Source: Victivallales bacterium (lineage in GTDB: Bacteria > Verrucomicrobiota > Lentisphaeria > Oligosphaerales > Oligosphaeraceae). Taken from it: 7,533 nt of DNA. Numbering within the stretch: the stretch's first letter is position 1; each line of letters starts with the position of its first letter. Under the pieces are notes generated by a model. That model was not told the DNA's origin, ran no database searches, and was given only the letters and a program-made list of their open reading frames with translations. The stretch lies in contig JAFYGL010000320.1 in NCBI GenBank assembly GCA_017543165.1, forward strand, positions 1 to 7,533. The letters run 5' to 3'. Both the position numbers and the translations under genes were made by a program. Below, piece after piece: positions 1 through 6,803 of this stretch.

Positions 1-861
1 CAACTTGGGGTCCTGTATGTTCATCTCGTAATACGCCTCCATGGCCAGGTACGACAGTTCGTTGAACTTGGGGCCGAAGCAGAAGTTCTTGCCGAAACGC
101 AATCCCTGGAAGCGGGCGTAGAACACAATCCAGAAGAACTTGATGAGTTCCTTGGCGCTCTCCCTGGTCAGGCGCCCAGCCGCCAAATCATTCCTGTAGA
201 AGTCGATGTACAGCGTGTCAAAGCGCCCCATGGTTCGCATTTGCTCGCATTGGCATATTTCTATCACATCGTGGATGACAAAGGCCAGCGCGAATGCCTC
301 GTGCAGCGTCCTGGGCGCGTGTTCCGCTATCTCATCGTACACGGGATTTTCATTGAGGCGAGCGACACGATGGCAGAAGCACTTCACTGCCTCCAGGCTC
401 ATGGCGACCGCATTGTAGAAGGGGGCATCCCGCCCTGCGACCTGCGCCAGCAAACCTGGAATGCCCAGTTCCAGCACCCTTTTCCAGTCGGCGGCGGCGT
501 GGCTCTTGTCCACCATCCATCCCAATCCCCGCTTGAAATCCATCATGGAGGGTTCCACGCCAGGCACCACCGTCTCCGCCGTCCTGTAATGTGCATTCAC
601 ATCCTCCATCGGCAGGTTGTAGCACTGGAATTTGCCAGGGAAGGGATTCCATTTCTCAACGGCGACAGGCGCATGCTCCAGCAGCATCTTGGTCAGCATC
701 GCACGTTGCATGCCGCGGTATTCATTTGGATTTGCGGCCTGCCATGCGGACCATTCCGCCCGCATCCTCTGCTCGTCCCATGCGCCCTCCATGCAATACT
801 CTGCATTCTCGTATTGTTTTTCCAGGCGCGGTCTTATTTCATCAAAACTGGCATATTCCAT
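1..861 (-). CDS. Glycyl radical enzyme, pyruvate formate lyase-like family, N-terminal part (runs off the window)
   Basis: Translation of the minus strand gives an open frame of 287 codons with no stop before the left edge. The N-terminal half of the PFL-like domain is recognisable: a helical block around residues 144-170 (RDAPFYNAVAMSLEAV), then PRTLHEAFAL near 183, MGRFD near 211-215, the DFYRNDLAAGRLTRESAKELI stretch, and GKNFCFG at 257-263 followed by NELSYL. These are conserved scaffold elements of glycyl radical enzymes, which do anaerobic radical chemistry in the cytoplasm after activation by a radical-SAM activase. The active-site cysteine and glycyl loop lie in the C-terminal half, outside the window, so the substrate cannot be assigned. 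The N-terminus lacks the usual diol-dehydratase/CutC-like opening and fits a PFL-like side clade of unknown role. The first ATG is at 867, but the ATG at 861 sits 8 nt after GGAGGG and is preferred. It is divergent from an AraC regulator. Confidence 0.85.
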   Translation of the reverse strand, partial: MEYASFDEIRPRLEKQYENAEYCMEGAWDEQRMRAEWSAWQAANPNEYRGMQRAMLTKMLLEHAPVAVEKWNPFPGKFQCYNLPMEDVNAHYRTAETVVPGVEPSMMDFKRGLGWMVDKSHAAADWKRVLELGIPGLLAQVAGRDAPFYNAVAMSLEAVKCFCHRVARLNENPVYDEIAEHAPRTLHEAFALAFVIHDVIEICQCEQMRTMGRFDTLYIDFYRNDLAAGRLTRESAKELIKFFWIVFYARFQGLRFGKNFCFGPKFNELSYLAMEAYYEMNIQDPKL

Positions 862-869
862 AAACATAG

Positions 870-875
870 CCCTCC
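870..875 (-). promoter_or_regulatory. Shine-Dalgarno site of the glycyl radical enzyme gene; decides the start
   Basis: GGAGGG on the minus strand lies 2 nt before the ATG at 867 and 8 nt before the in-frame ATG at 861. Only the second spacing is normal, so translation probably starts at 861 (MEYASFDE). Confidence 0.7.
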
Positions 876-936
876 ATTTTTTTCATGGACATAAAATATA
901 CTTTTTGGAATAATTATCCATAGCAGAAAAAAATAT

Positions 937-964
937 TATTTAGCAATTTGTGATTTAATTTCAA
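937..964 (-). promoter_or_regulatory. Candidate promoter of the glycyl radical enzyme gene
   Basis: In the AT-rich 868-1008 gap between the divergent genes, the minus strand carries TTGAAA (964-959), a 16-nt spacer and TAAATA (942-937). The leader to the start at 861 would be about 70 nt. The region is so AT-rich that a match of this quality could be chance. A TATATT at 976-981 on the plus strand is an equally tentative -10 for the regulator gene. Confidence 0.3.
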
Positions 965-995
965 AAATATCGCATTATATTGGCGCATGGCAACT

Positions 996-1000
996 GGAGG
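996..1000 (+). promoter_or_regulatory. Shine-Dalgarno site of the first AraC regulator
   Basis: GGAGG lies 8 nt before the ATG at 1009 and supports that start. Confidence 0.75.
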
Positions 1001-1008
1001 AACTGGCA

Positions 1009-1830
1009 ATGGGCTTGACACATATAGACAGAAATGATTTGGTAAACATCTTCAACAATTCCAGATTTTATCTACGGCACTACGCCAAGGGGACATATCC
1101 GCATCAGAAGCGTGAATACAAGGCAATGCCAGTGAACCGTCTGTTCTTTCCCCTGCTAAATCCGAATGGCGAGGGCAACCTGATAGCCGACCATCACAAC
1201 AGCTACCCAATGGTGCCAGGCCGCTTCTATTTCATCCCAGCATATCTGCCAGTGATGTTCCTGCTGGACAATGAACTGCAATTCCTTTCCATCCACACCA
1301 ACCTCTACATATTTTCTGGCGTGGAACTGTTTTCAGCCTGCCCGCGCATGCTGGAACTGCCCCAGCCTCCCGAATTCCAGGAACTGCTGGAGTTGTTCTC
1401 CGCCAGCGACCACAATTTCCTGGCGGCGGCAAAAGCAGGCTGTCTCTCTGCTTCAATCATGGCGCGGCTTGTGTCCTTGTATGACGAAGCGGATTTTCAA
1501 TATCCCTTGTCTCTGAAACAATATATGCACCTTACGGACTATCTCCTCAAAAAAGGCGACGCACAGACGACTGTAAGCGAACTGGCCGCGATTTGCGGCG
1601 AAAGCAGGGAATGCTTCACCCGCCATTTCAAGGAACGCACAGGCCTCACCCCAAAGCAATTCATAGACAGGATGATAATCGGGCGCTGCATGGAATTGCT
1701 CCAGCAGGAACGCTCCTCCAAGGAAATCGCCGCGCTTATGAATTTCAGCAGCGAATATGTGTTTTCACGCTATTTCAAGCGCAATACCAACGAATCACCA
1801 CGCCAGTGGCTGCACAAGAAACTGTTGTAA
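1009..1830 (+). CDS. AraC-family transcriptional regulator (divergent from the glycyl radical enzyme)
   Basis: This is a 273-residue protein, the usual size for an AraC regulator with a sensing domain plus a DNA-binding domain. Residues 1 to about 160 form a beta-rich cupin-like sensor (FYFIPAYLPVMFLL at 73-86, FLSIHTNLYIFSGVELF at 92-108). Residues about 170-270 hold the two helix-turn-helix motifs. The first is near 187-208 (TTVSELAAICGESRECFTRH) and the second near 236-258 (SSKEIAALMNFSSEYVFSRY), ending in the typical YFKRNTNESPRQW signature. It probably senses a small molecule, perhaps a sugar derivative, and activates the divergent gene, as is common for this arrangement. It is a paralogue of the regulator at 5076-5900 along its whole length. 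The ligand is unknown. Confidence 0.93.
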   Translation: MGLTHIDRNDLVNIFNNSRFYLRHYAKGTYPHQKREYKAMPVNRLFFPLLNPNGEGNLIADHHNSYPMVPGRFYFIPAYLPVMFLLDNELQFLSIHTNLYIFSGVELFSACPRMLELPQPPEFQELLELFSASDHNFLAAAKAGCLSASIMARLVSLYDEADFQYPLSLKQYMHLTDYLLKKGDAQTTVSELAAICGESRECFTRHFKERTGLTPKQFIDRMIIGRCMELLQQERSSKEIAALMNFSSEYVFSRYFKRNTNESPRQWLHKKLL

Positions 1831-1852
1831 CGTAGGTAACGCCCTGGCGGAC

Positions 1853-1915
1853 CGGTAACGGGGCGGCTGAAGCCGCCCCCTCCGAAAAAGCCGCCCCGTT
1901 GCCGCCCCGTTACCG
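1853..1915. terminator. GC-rich hairpin region between convergent genes
   Basis: Two competing stems can form. One is a perfect 8-bp stem, GGGGCGGC (1860-1867) with GCCGCCCC (1872-1879), closed by a TGAA loop. The other is a perfect 15-bp stem between 1853-1867 (CGGTAACGGGGCGGC) and 1901-1915 (its reverse complement). The position between two convergent stops suits a bidirectional terminator. However, no T-run follows either stem in the right place, so it is not a classical intrinsic terminator. Confidence 0.45.
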
Positions 1916-1944
1916 CCCCGTTACCGCCCCGTTTACCGCCCGTT
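1890..1944. repeat. 11-bp tandem array, five units, overlapping a gene end
   Basis: Units at 1890-1900 and 1901-1911 read GCCGCCCCGTT. Units at 1912-1922 and 1923-1933 read ACCGCCCCGTT. After one extra T comes a 10-bp unit, ACCGCCCGTT, at 1935-1944. The stop codon of the DUF4091 gene (1935-1933, minus strand) and its last three codons (Asn-Gly-Arg) lie inside the last two units. Confidence 0.9.
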
Positions 1945-4833
1945 CAAAAGAAGATTTATCGCCTGTTCCTTGAACCAGTCTGGCAATGTCTTGTCGTAGG
2001 ATTGGCTCAGTACCTTGCGGGATGCCTCTTTCAGGAATCTGCTTGCATCTGGGCGGTTTGGCAGCGCATTGAGCGCATCGTAGTAGCGTATGTCGGTCAG
2101 GCCCTGCATCAGTGCATAGTAGCGCACCGACGGAATGCAGGCGTCCCCTGCCCTATATACAATTCCGCCAGACAACGCCAGCCTCCAATCAGGCCCCGCA
2201 TGCAAGCCGAACAGGTGGTTTGTGAAGGTGTAGAAGCCCATGCGGTCAAAGCCATGTACGCGTGTCTTCCATGGATGCAGCCTGTAATAATTGTGCAATG
2301 GCACACGGAGGCTGGTGCTGCATTCGTAGATGGAGGAACAGGTGCCTGGTCGTTTCAGGAATTGCTCCCGCTGGCGCATGAAGTCCTCGTCAGACAATAG
2401 GCCCCACCAGTACATTTCCTCGGTAATATACGGATCGAACGCGGCTGCCAGCTTCGGTGTCATGCCGAATTTCACATGCCCCCATGTCATTGTAAGTTTC
2501 AGGTCTGGTGCTGCCTCGTTTGCAATTTTCGCCGCCGCCAGGTACTCGTCGAAGAATTCGCCCCTGGGTTCATCAGTCAGTTCCGCCCAGAGAGTGCCTT
2601 CTTCAATGCCATATTCCTTGCAGACCTTCATTGTGGCCTTTACATGGTTTCTCCAGCAGTTCTCCCAGGCGGGTGTCAATGGCTTGATTGTCTTGGGAAG
2701 ATTGATTTTCTTGAATGTATCGTAGTAGCTGTAGCCTAGGATGAAACGGGGCGTCACCCAGGAGGGTGCATTCTTGAAATAGCCTTTCAATTCCTTGACA
2801 AGGCCCTTTGCCAAAGGCGCCTCGTCGTAGGTTATGTTCCCATTGTCGTCATACTTGAATTTGAAGGCGTATGCGCTGATCAGCATCCTTGGGCTTCCCA
2901 GGTCGCAAAGCCGTTTGAAATAGTTCTCATTTATTCTTTGCGAAAACATGTCAAGTTGCAGGGGAGGCGGCAGCGTAATGGGAAGCACCTGTATTTCCAC
3001 AGGATAGTCTCTAATCTGGCTCTTTACATTGTCCTTCTTCGAAAAATCCGCCATTTCCATCAGGGGAATAATTCGGACATAGCCCTTGTATGTGTCGCAT
3101 GGCACCTTGTTGCAGTCGAATTCCAGCCATATCGCACCGCAGTCATTGGGAGGCACGGTTATCACCTGCGCCTCGTTCATGCGCGGCAGAGCGTCATATA
3201 TGGCTCCTGGCGCATTTCCATTGGAATCCTTGACAGGCACGATTTCACGATACACGATGTTCTCAGGTGGAAAGCCTTTGTCCAATCCCGTCATCTCAGG
3301 TATGTACTGGTTGGGGGCGTCAGCATGCACAACAACTCTGTAAGAGGCAATCTTCGCCGTACGGTTCAGTATGGCAATGGGCAGGAAAAGTTTCTCATTC
3401 CTGGCGCCACGCAGTTTGATTGCATCTGTGATAAGTTGCTCTTTGCTTATAGACAGTGGCGCAAAATATTCCCCCATGGTGGAGAGCCTGGCAGCAAGGA
3501 ATGGCGCCGTGCCCAACTTGGCATCGGCAATCTTGTCGCAAAGATTCTCGTATGCGGCATATAGTTTTGAAGCATCATCCGTATTCTTTGCGGAAAATGC
3601 CTTGATTTCCGCGTGAAAACTGTCCAATCCCTCTTTTTCCAACTGGCTTGCGGCTTTTTTCTGGAAATCGCCAATTGTGCCGAATATGATGCGCCCGAAG
3701 TTCGGCAAATCGCTGAAGCCCAGTTTAACGGGGGCGTAGGAATAGGTGGCGTGGTCGTATATCAAGCCGATATTGAAGCCAAGTGCCGTGCCAGCGGCGG
3801 GCATTGACGCATAGCCTAACAACCTCCAAGGCACAGTAATGGACATCTTGCGCCCCGCCTTCAGCTGCGTGACTTTTCCGCTCCAGGAAGCAAAGTCATC
3901 CAGTTTCCGACCATTCCCAATATAGCGCCCGCCGCCAGAGGAAATGGCGAACTGGGAGTATGCCCTGTCTTGTGTAACTGGCTCGAAGAAAAGGTCAAAC
4001 ACATCTTCCCTCCAGAGATTGGCGCCATTTTGGGATATCGGCTTCAAATCAGCGCCAGCAGGCGGCAATGTCACGGATACGTTTATGTTTTCTGGTGAAC
4101 CGCTTATTTCAACTGGAATCTGCAAGGGCGGCAGTTTTCCCCGAATGTCATTGAAAAGCACCCTGCCCTTGTATGGAACTGTCATCACGGGGCGAAGCGG
4201 CGCCCTGCCCTTCTCTCCAGCCGAACCTGCCTCAAGCAGATTCTTTCTGGGCGAAATCGTGACATTGTCTATCAGCACATAACTTCCAACGGCGGGAATG
4301 GAACGCTGCTGTTTGCTGTCCGCCCACAGCATTATGCTGAAAAGCGCGAACTTTGCGTTCTCATCTGTCTTGAACGAGCCCTTGACGCGGGTCCAGCTGT
4401 CTTTCTCGCCATTGGCAGTAAGGGGAACGGGACGAATGCCCCTGCCTTTCTCCTGGGGGCCAAAGGGCTTGTCCGACAAATATACCCAGAGGCTTACGGG
4501 CAATTCACCCTTGATGTCAAAACTGAAGTCATATTCCGCACCAGGCTTGACAGGAAAACCCCGAAGCCCCTTGTCCTTGCCGAATTGCAATGAGGCGGAC
4601 AGCATTTTCCTTCCAGAGACATCTCTGTGCTCAAGCACCTCCATGCGCGCACATTTGTTCCATGTGTAATCCTCCGTGAAAAGTTCCGCCTTGATTTTGC
4701 CGTTGCTCATTTGGCAACTTATGTCAGTGAAAAAGTCACTGCCATTGAAATCCCCGTTTTTCAGCAGATTTTCGTCGCCGAATGCAAATGCGGTGGCAAG
4801 GACAGCAATAAGCAGCACAGTAATTTTTTTCAT
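1933..4833 (-). CDS. Secreted multidomain putative glycoside hydrolase with DUF4091/GH123-like catalytic domain
   Basis: The product has 966 residues from the ATG at 4833; an upstream in-frame GTG at 4839 overlaps the ribosome site and is rejected. Residues 1 to about 20 are a signal peptide (MKK, hydrophobic core, AFAFG/DEN), so the protein is exported. Next come a galactose-binding-like module (about 22-195, opening NLLKNGDF and ending VLIDNVTI), a CBM9-like module (about 225-390, with EDVFDLFFEP and ITVPWRLLGY), a helical linker, and a beta-sandwich (about 475-615). The C-terminal barrel is at about 620-945. It carries WAELTDEPRG, whose adjacent Asp754-Glu755 (codons 2574-2569) match the Asp-Glu pair used by GH123 beta-N-acetylgalactosaminidases in substrate-assisted hydrolysis. 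Late aromatic motifs (MYWWG, GFYTFTNH) fit a sugar pocket. The substrate is inferred only as a glycan, and DUF4091 proteins are mostly uncharacterised. Confidence 0.85.
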   Translation of the reverse strand: MKKITVLLIAVLATAFAFGDENLLKNGDFNGSDFFTDISCQMSNGKIKAELFTEDYTWNKCARMEVLEHRDVSGRKMLSASLQFGKDKGLRGFPVKPGAEYDFSFDIKGELPVSLWVYLSDKPFGPQEKGRGIRPVPLTANGEKDSWTRVKGSFKTDENAKFALFSIMLWADSKQQRSIPAVGSYVLIDNVTISPRKNLLEAGSAGEKGRAPLRPVMTVPYKGRVLFNDIRGKLPPLQIPVEISGSPENINVSVTLPPAGADLKPISQNGANLWREDVFDLFFEPVTQDRAYSQFAISSGGGRYIGNGRKLDDFASWSGKVTQLKAGRKMSITVPWRLLGYASMPAAGTALGFNIGLIYDHATYSYAPVKLGFSDLPNFGRIIFGTIGDFQKKAASQLEKEGLDSFHAEIKAFSAKNTDDASKLYAAYENLCDKIADAKLGTAPFLAARLSTMGEYFAPLSISKEQLITDAIKLRGARNEKLFLPIAILNRTAKIASYRVVVHADAPNQYIPEMTGLDKGFPPENIVYREIVPVKDSNGNAPGAIYDALPRMNEAQVITVPPNDCGAIWLEFDCNKVPCDTYKGYVRIIPLMEMADFSKKDNVKSQIRDYPVEIQVLPITLPPPLQLDMFSQRINENYFKRLCDLGSPRMLISAYAFKFKYDDNGNITYDEAPLAKGLVKELKGYFKNAPSWVTPRFILGYSYYDTFKKINLPKTIKPLTPAWENCWRNHVKATMKVCKEYGIEEGTLWAELTDEPRGEFFDEYLAAAKIANEAAPDLKLTMTWGHVKFGMTPKLAAAFDPYITEEMYWWGLLSDEDFMRQREQFLKRPGTCSSIYECSTSLRVPLHNYYRLHPWKTRVHGFDRMGFYTFTNHLFGLHAGPDWRLALSGGIVYRAGDACIPSVRYYALMQGLTDIRYYDALNALPNRPDASRFLKEASRKVLSQSYDKTLPDWFKEQAINLLLNGR

Positions 4834-4838
4834 GAACA

Positions 4839-4843
4839 CCTCC
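4839..4843 (-). promoter_or_regulatory. Shine-Dalgarno site of the DUF4091 gene; decides the start
   Basis: GGAGG on the minus strand is followed by TGTTC and then the ATG at 4833. The competing GTG at 4839 shares its first base with this site, so it cannot be the start served by it. Confidence 0.8.
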
Positions 4844-4898
4844 GATGTGTGCCTGGAAATGGCTTATGAAGTCATAATGTCTCTGATTTTTGATGATT

Positions 4899-4927
4899 AA
4901 TATACCTGTTCCACTTGGTGGTGTGAA
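4899..4927 (-). promoter_or_regulatory. Sigma-70-like promoter of the DUF4091 gene
   Basis: On the minus strand TTCACA (4927-4922) is followed by a 17-nt spacer and TATATT (4904-4899). That is five of six bases at -35 and a good -10 at ideal spacing. It would give a leader of about 60 nt before the start at 4833. It is the cleanest promoter in the window and lies just downstream of the 21-bp direct repeat. Confidence 0.6.
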
Positions 4928-4932
4928 TTAGT

Positions 4933-4978
4933 TTTTACGCCAAATATTTATGATTTTATGCCAATTATGTATTTATTT
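4933..4978. promoter_or_regulatory. Candidate AraC-type operator: two direct repeats at 21-bp spacing
   Basis: Units 4937-4957 and 4958-4978 match at 15 of 21 positions and share the core GCCAA (4939-4943 and 4960-4964), exactly 21 bp apart. Four T residues before each unit also match. AraC-type regulators typically bind two direct half-sites about two helical turns apart. Read on the minus strand, the proximal unit ends 9 nt upstream of the -35 of the DUF4091 promoter, a fitting place for an activator. Confidence 0.5.
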
Positions 4979-5003
4979 TTTATATTTTTTCTCACTTGCC
5001 GAT

Positions 5004-5031
5004 TTGAATCATACGCCTGATTACGTAAATT
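5004..5031 (+). promoter_or_regulatory. Candidate promoter of the second AraC regulator
   Basis: TTGAAT (5004-5009), a 16-nt spacer and TAAATT (5026-5031) would start a transcript near 5038, upstream of the ATG at 5076 and past the ATGs at 4950 and 5037. A perfect TATAAT also occurs at 5069-5074, but it would start transcription inside the gene, so its role is unclear. Confidence 0.3.
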
Positions 5032-5075
5032 TGCCCATGCATCTCATTAAGGTTTCGCAACATATTCGTATAATC

Positions 5076-5900
5076 ATGCCTGTAAAGAACAACAATGCAC
5101 TCTTGAACCAGTTGTCCTATCTGCGCTTGAAATTCAGCCATGCTGCAATAGGCACATATCCCTGCTTCAATTCAGCCGCCAAACCAGTCAATATATTCTT
5201 CACTGTCCTGTCAAAAGCGCAAGACGACGACAGTTATATTCGCGACATCCAAAGTGGCAGCATCCTCCCCATTGAGCCCGACACATGCTATTTCATACCA
5301 ATCAATCGCATGGCGCAGTGGAAACTGTCCAGTGAAGTCCATTTCATTTCTCTTCATTTCAATCTGGAATGCTTTTATGGTGTGGATCTTTTCCAGAACT
5401 ATCCTGAATGCCTGAGCTGGAAGGCATCTGAAATCTCAAATGAACTGCGGGATATTTTCCAGACTACGAAGCCCCTGGCTCCACTTTTTCAAATAAACGC
5501 CATTGTCTATCGCGTGTGCGACTTGCTGTTGAAGCGTCACAATATCGATGCGCCCAGTTACATCATGCGCCTTCAGCGTTATGGCAAGGTGATAAAGTAC
5601 GTCCGCAACAATGGCAATGCCGCGACCCGCGTAGAGGAACTTGCGGATTTAATGGAGATGAGACCCAATGTCTTCAGCCGCAATTTCAGCAGGGACCTTG
5701 GCATTTCACCGAAAACATTCCTGGTAAACACCCTGCTGCGCAAGGCCATGGATTGTCTGCGCACGCCAGGCGCGAGCGTAAGGGCAACTGCCAAACTGCT
5801 GCACTTCAGTTCAGAATATTACTTTTCCACATTTTTCAAGAAGAACGCTGGTATGTCTCCAAAAACCTATCAACTTAACAACATGGTTGAAGGATGGTGA
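5076..5900 (+). CDS. AraC-family transcriptional regulator (divergent from the DUF4091 enzyme)
   Basis: From the ATG at 5076 the product has 274 residues. The frame is open back to an ATG at 4950, but the paralogue at 1009-1830 (273 residues) aligns with its start at this point, so the upstream 42 codons are probably leader. No ribosome site precedes any of the three candidate starts. Shared features with the paralogue include GTYP (residues 26-29 here), YFIP (72-75) followed by HFISLHFNLECFYGVDLF, and the final SSEYYFSTFFKKNAGMSPKTY. The two helix-turn-helix motifs lie near 184-206 (TRVEELADLMEMRPNVFSRN) and 235-256. The N-terminal cupin-like part probably binds a ligand of unknown identity. 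Its location suggests that it controls the divergent secreted enzyme through the 4933-4978 repeats. Confidence 0.9.
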   Translation: MPVKNNNALLNQLSYLRLKFSHAAIGTYPCFNSAAKPVNIFFTVLSKAQDDDSYIRDIQSGSILPIEPDTCYFIPINRMAQWKLSSEVHFISLHFNLECFYGVDLFQNYPECLSWKASEISNELRDIFQTTKPLAPLFQINAIVYRVCDLLLKRHNIDAPSYIMRLQRYGKVIKYVRNNGNAATRVEELADLMEMRPNVFSRNFSRDLGISPKTFLVNTLLRKAMDCLRTPGASVRATAKLLHFSSEYYFSTFFKKNAGMSPKTYQLNNMVEGW

Positions 5901-5919
5901 TTTGTCTTTGTCCCCTTTC

Positions 5920-5947
5920 TTGAAGATAATCGGAAACAATGTATTTT
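5920..5947 (+). promoter_or_regulatory. Candidate promoter of the flavodoxin gene
   Basis: In the 93-bp gap after the second regulator, TTGAAG (5920-5925), a 16-nt spacer and TATTTT (5942-5947) would start transcription about 40 nt before the ATG at 5994. No terminator is visible between the two genes, so read-through from the regulator is also possible. Confidence 0.4.
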
Positions 5948-5993
5948 ATCTTTGCTTTTCAACTAACCAAGGCATTAACACACAATAGACATC

Positions 5994-6689
5994 ATGAAAA
6001 TCACACTCATAATCCTGGTCATTTGCATCATCGCCGTTCCAGTGGCAATGCTATGCTTCCGCAAATTCCACAAGAAGGACTGCTCCGCCACAATGAAACT
6101 GGATGTGAAACTTCCTGGAAAGGCGGTCATTGTATATTATTCCCAGTCAAAAGTCGGCAACACAGCCACCATTGCAAAATGGATACAGAAGCAGCTTCAA
6201 TGTGAAATCATCGCCCTGGAGACAGTGGAGCCATATCCAGATTCCTATTTACAGACAATCAAGGTCTCCTACAAGGAACGTAAGGCTAAGACGGAGCGTG
6301 CAATCAAGCCTGTTGCCATTCCAGATGACTGCGACATCATATTCATCGGCTCCCCTATTTGGTACGGGACTTATGCAGCGCCTGTTGCGACTTTCCTGAA
6401 GCAAAACCCCTGCGCAGGCAAAACGCTGGTTCCCTTCTCCACCCATGGCGGGGGAGGCGCACCACGTTTTGCAGACGATTTGAAGGCGGCTTGCCCAGAT
6501 GCAAAGGTGCTGGACGGCTTCACGGCACGTGGCTCCAACCAAATTGAGCGACGTCTCAACGTGGGCGTGACTTCATACCATACCGAGGACGATGTCATTA
6601 GATGGCTGAATGGACTGTTCGGAAGCCCAGATGGGACTGTTGCAAAACCTGGTTCCGCCGTCCCTGAAAACTATTCTCATGGGGAATAA
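5994..6689 (+). CDS. Membrane-anchored flavodoxin-family protein
   Basis: This is a 231-residue protein. Residues 3-22 are a continuous hydrophobic segment (ITLIILVICIIAVPVAML) followed by FRKFHKK. The positive charges after the segment favour a single anchor with the main domain in the cytoplasm, and no lipobox is seen. Residues 43 to about 207 form a flavodoxin-like fold. The phosphate loop is YYSQSKVGNTATIA (48-61), close to the YSxxxGNT loop of the Flavodoxin_4-type family. GSPIWYGTYAAPVATFL is at 119-135 and FSTHGGGG at 148-155; both probably contact FMN. It should carry electrons through FMN, but the partner is unknown. Flavodoxins serve as electron donors to glycyl-radical activases, which makes a link to the enzyme at the left edge possible but unproven. 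No ribosome site precedes the ATG. The last 20 or so residues are a disordered-looking tail. Confidence 0.85.
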   Translation: MKITLIILVICIIAVPVAMLCFRKFHKKDCSATMKLDVKLPGKAVIVYYSQSKVGNTATIAKWIQKQLQCEIIALETVEPYPDSYLQTIKVSYKERKAKTERAIKPVAIPDDCDIIFIGSPIWYGTYAAPVATFLKQNPCAGKTLVPFSTHGGGGAPRFADDLKAACPDAKVLDGFTARGSNQIERRLNVGVTSYHTEDDVIRWLNGLFGSPDGTVAKPGSAVPENYSHGE

Positions 6690-6803
6690 AGCGTTCGCAG
6701 AAGGCACTCGTTGCTCGCCGCCCACTTTTATTAATGTTGGTAGGTTTGCCTAATTGAGTATATATCATAATCATTCTGTTCCCAACGAGTTTAGGTTTCC
6801 TAT

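Noticed and set aside
241..894. 217-codon open frame on the plus strand
   Set aside because: It lies antisense to the glycyl radical enzyme, whose frame shows strong family motifs. The plus-strand product has no recognisable domain.
2938..3564. 208-codon open frame on the plus strand, and several shorter ones in 2002-4869
   Set aside because: All are antisense to the continuous 966-codon DUF4091 gene and show no family signal or ribosome site.
4950..5030. Hydrophobic N-terminus (MILCQLCIYFLYFF) that could be a membrane segment on the second AraC regulator
   Set aside because: It lies upstream of the paralogue-supported start and over the operator, and AraC regulators of this type are cytoplasmic; probably untranslated AT-rich DNA.
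6706..6790. 8-bp inverted repeat ACTCGTTG / CAACGAGT across the post-flavodoxin gap
   Set aside because: The arms are 69 bp apart and a match of this length is expected by chance at appreciable rate in a region this size.
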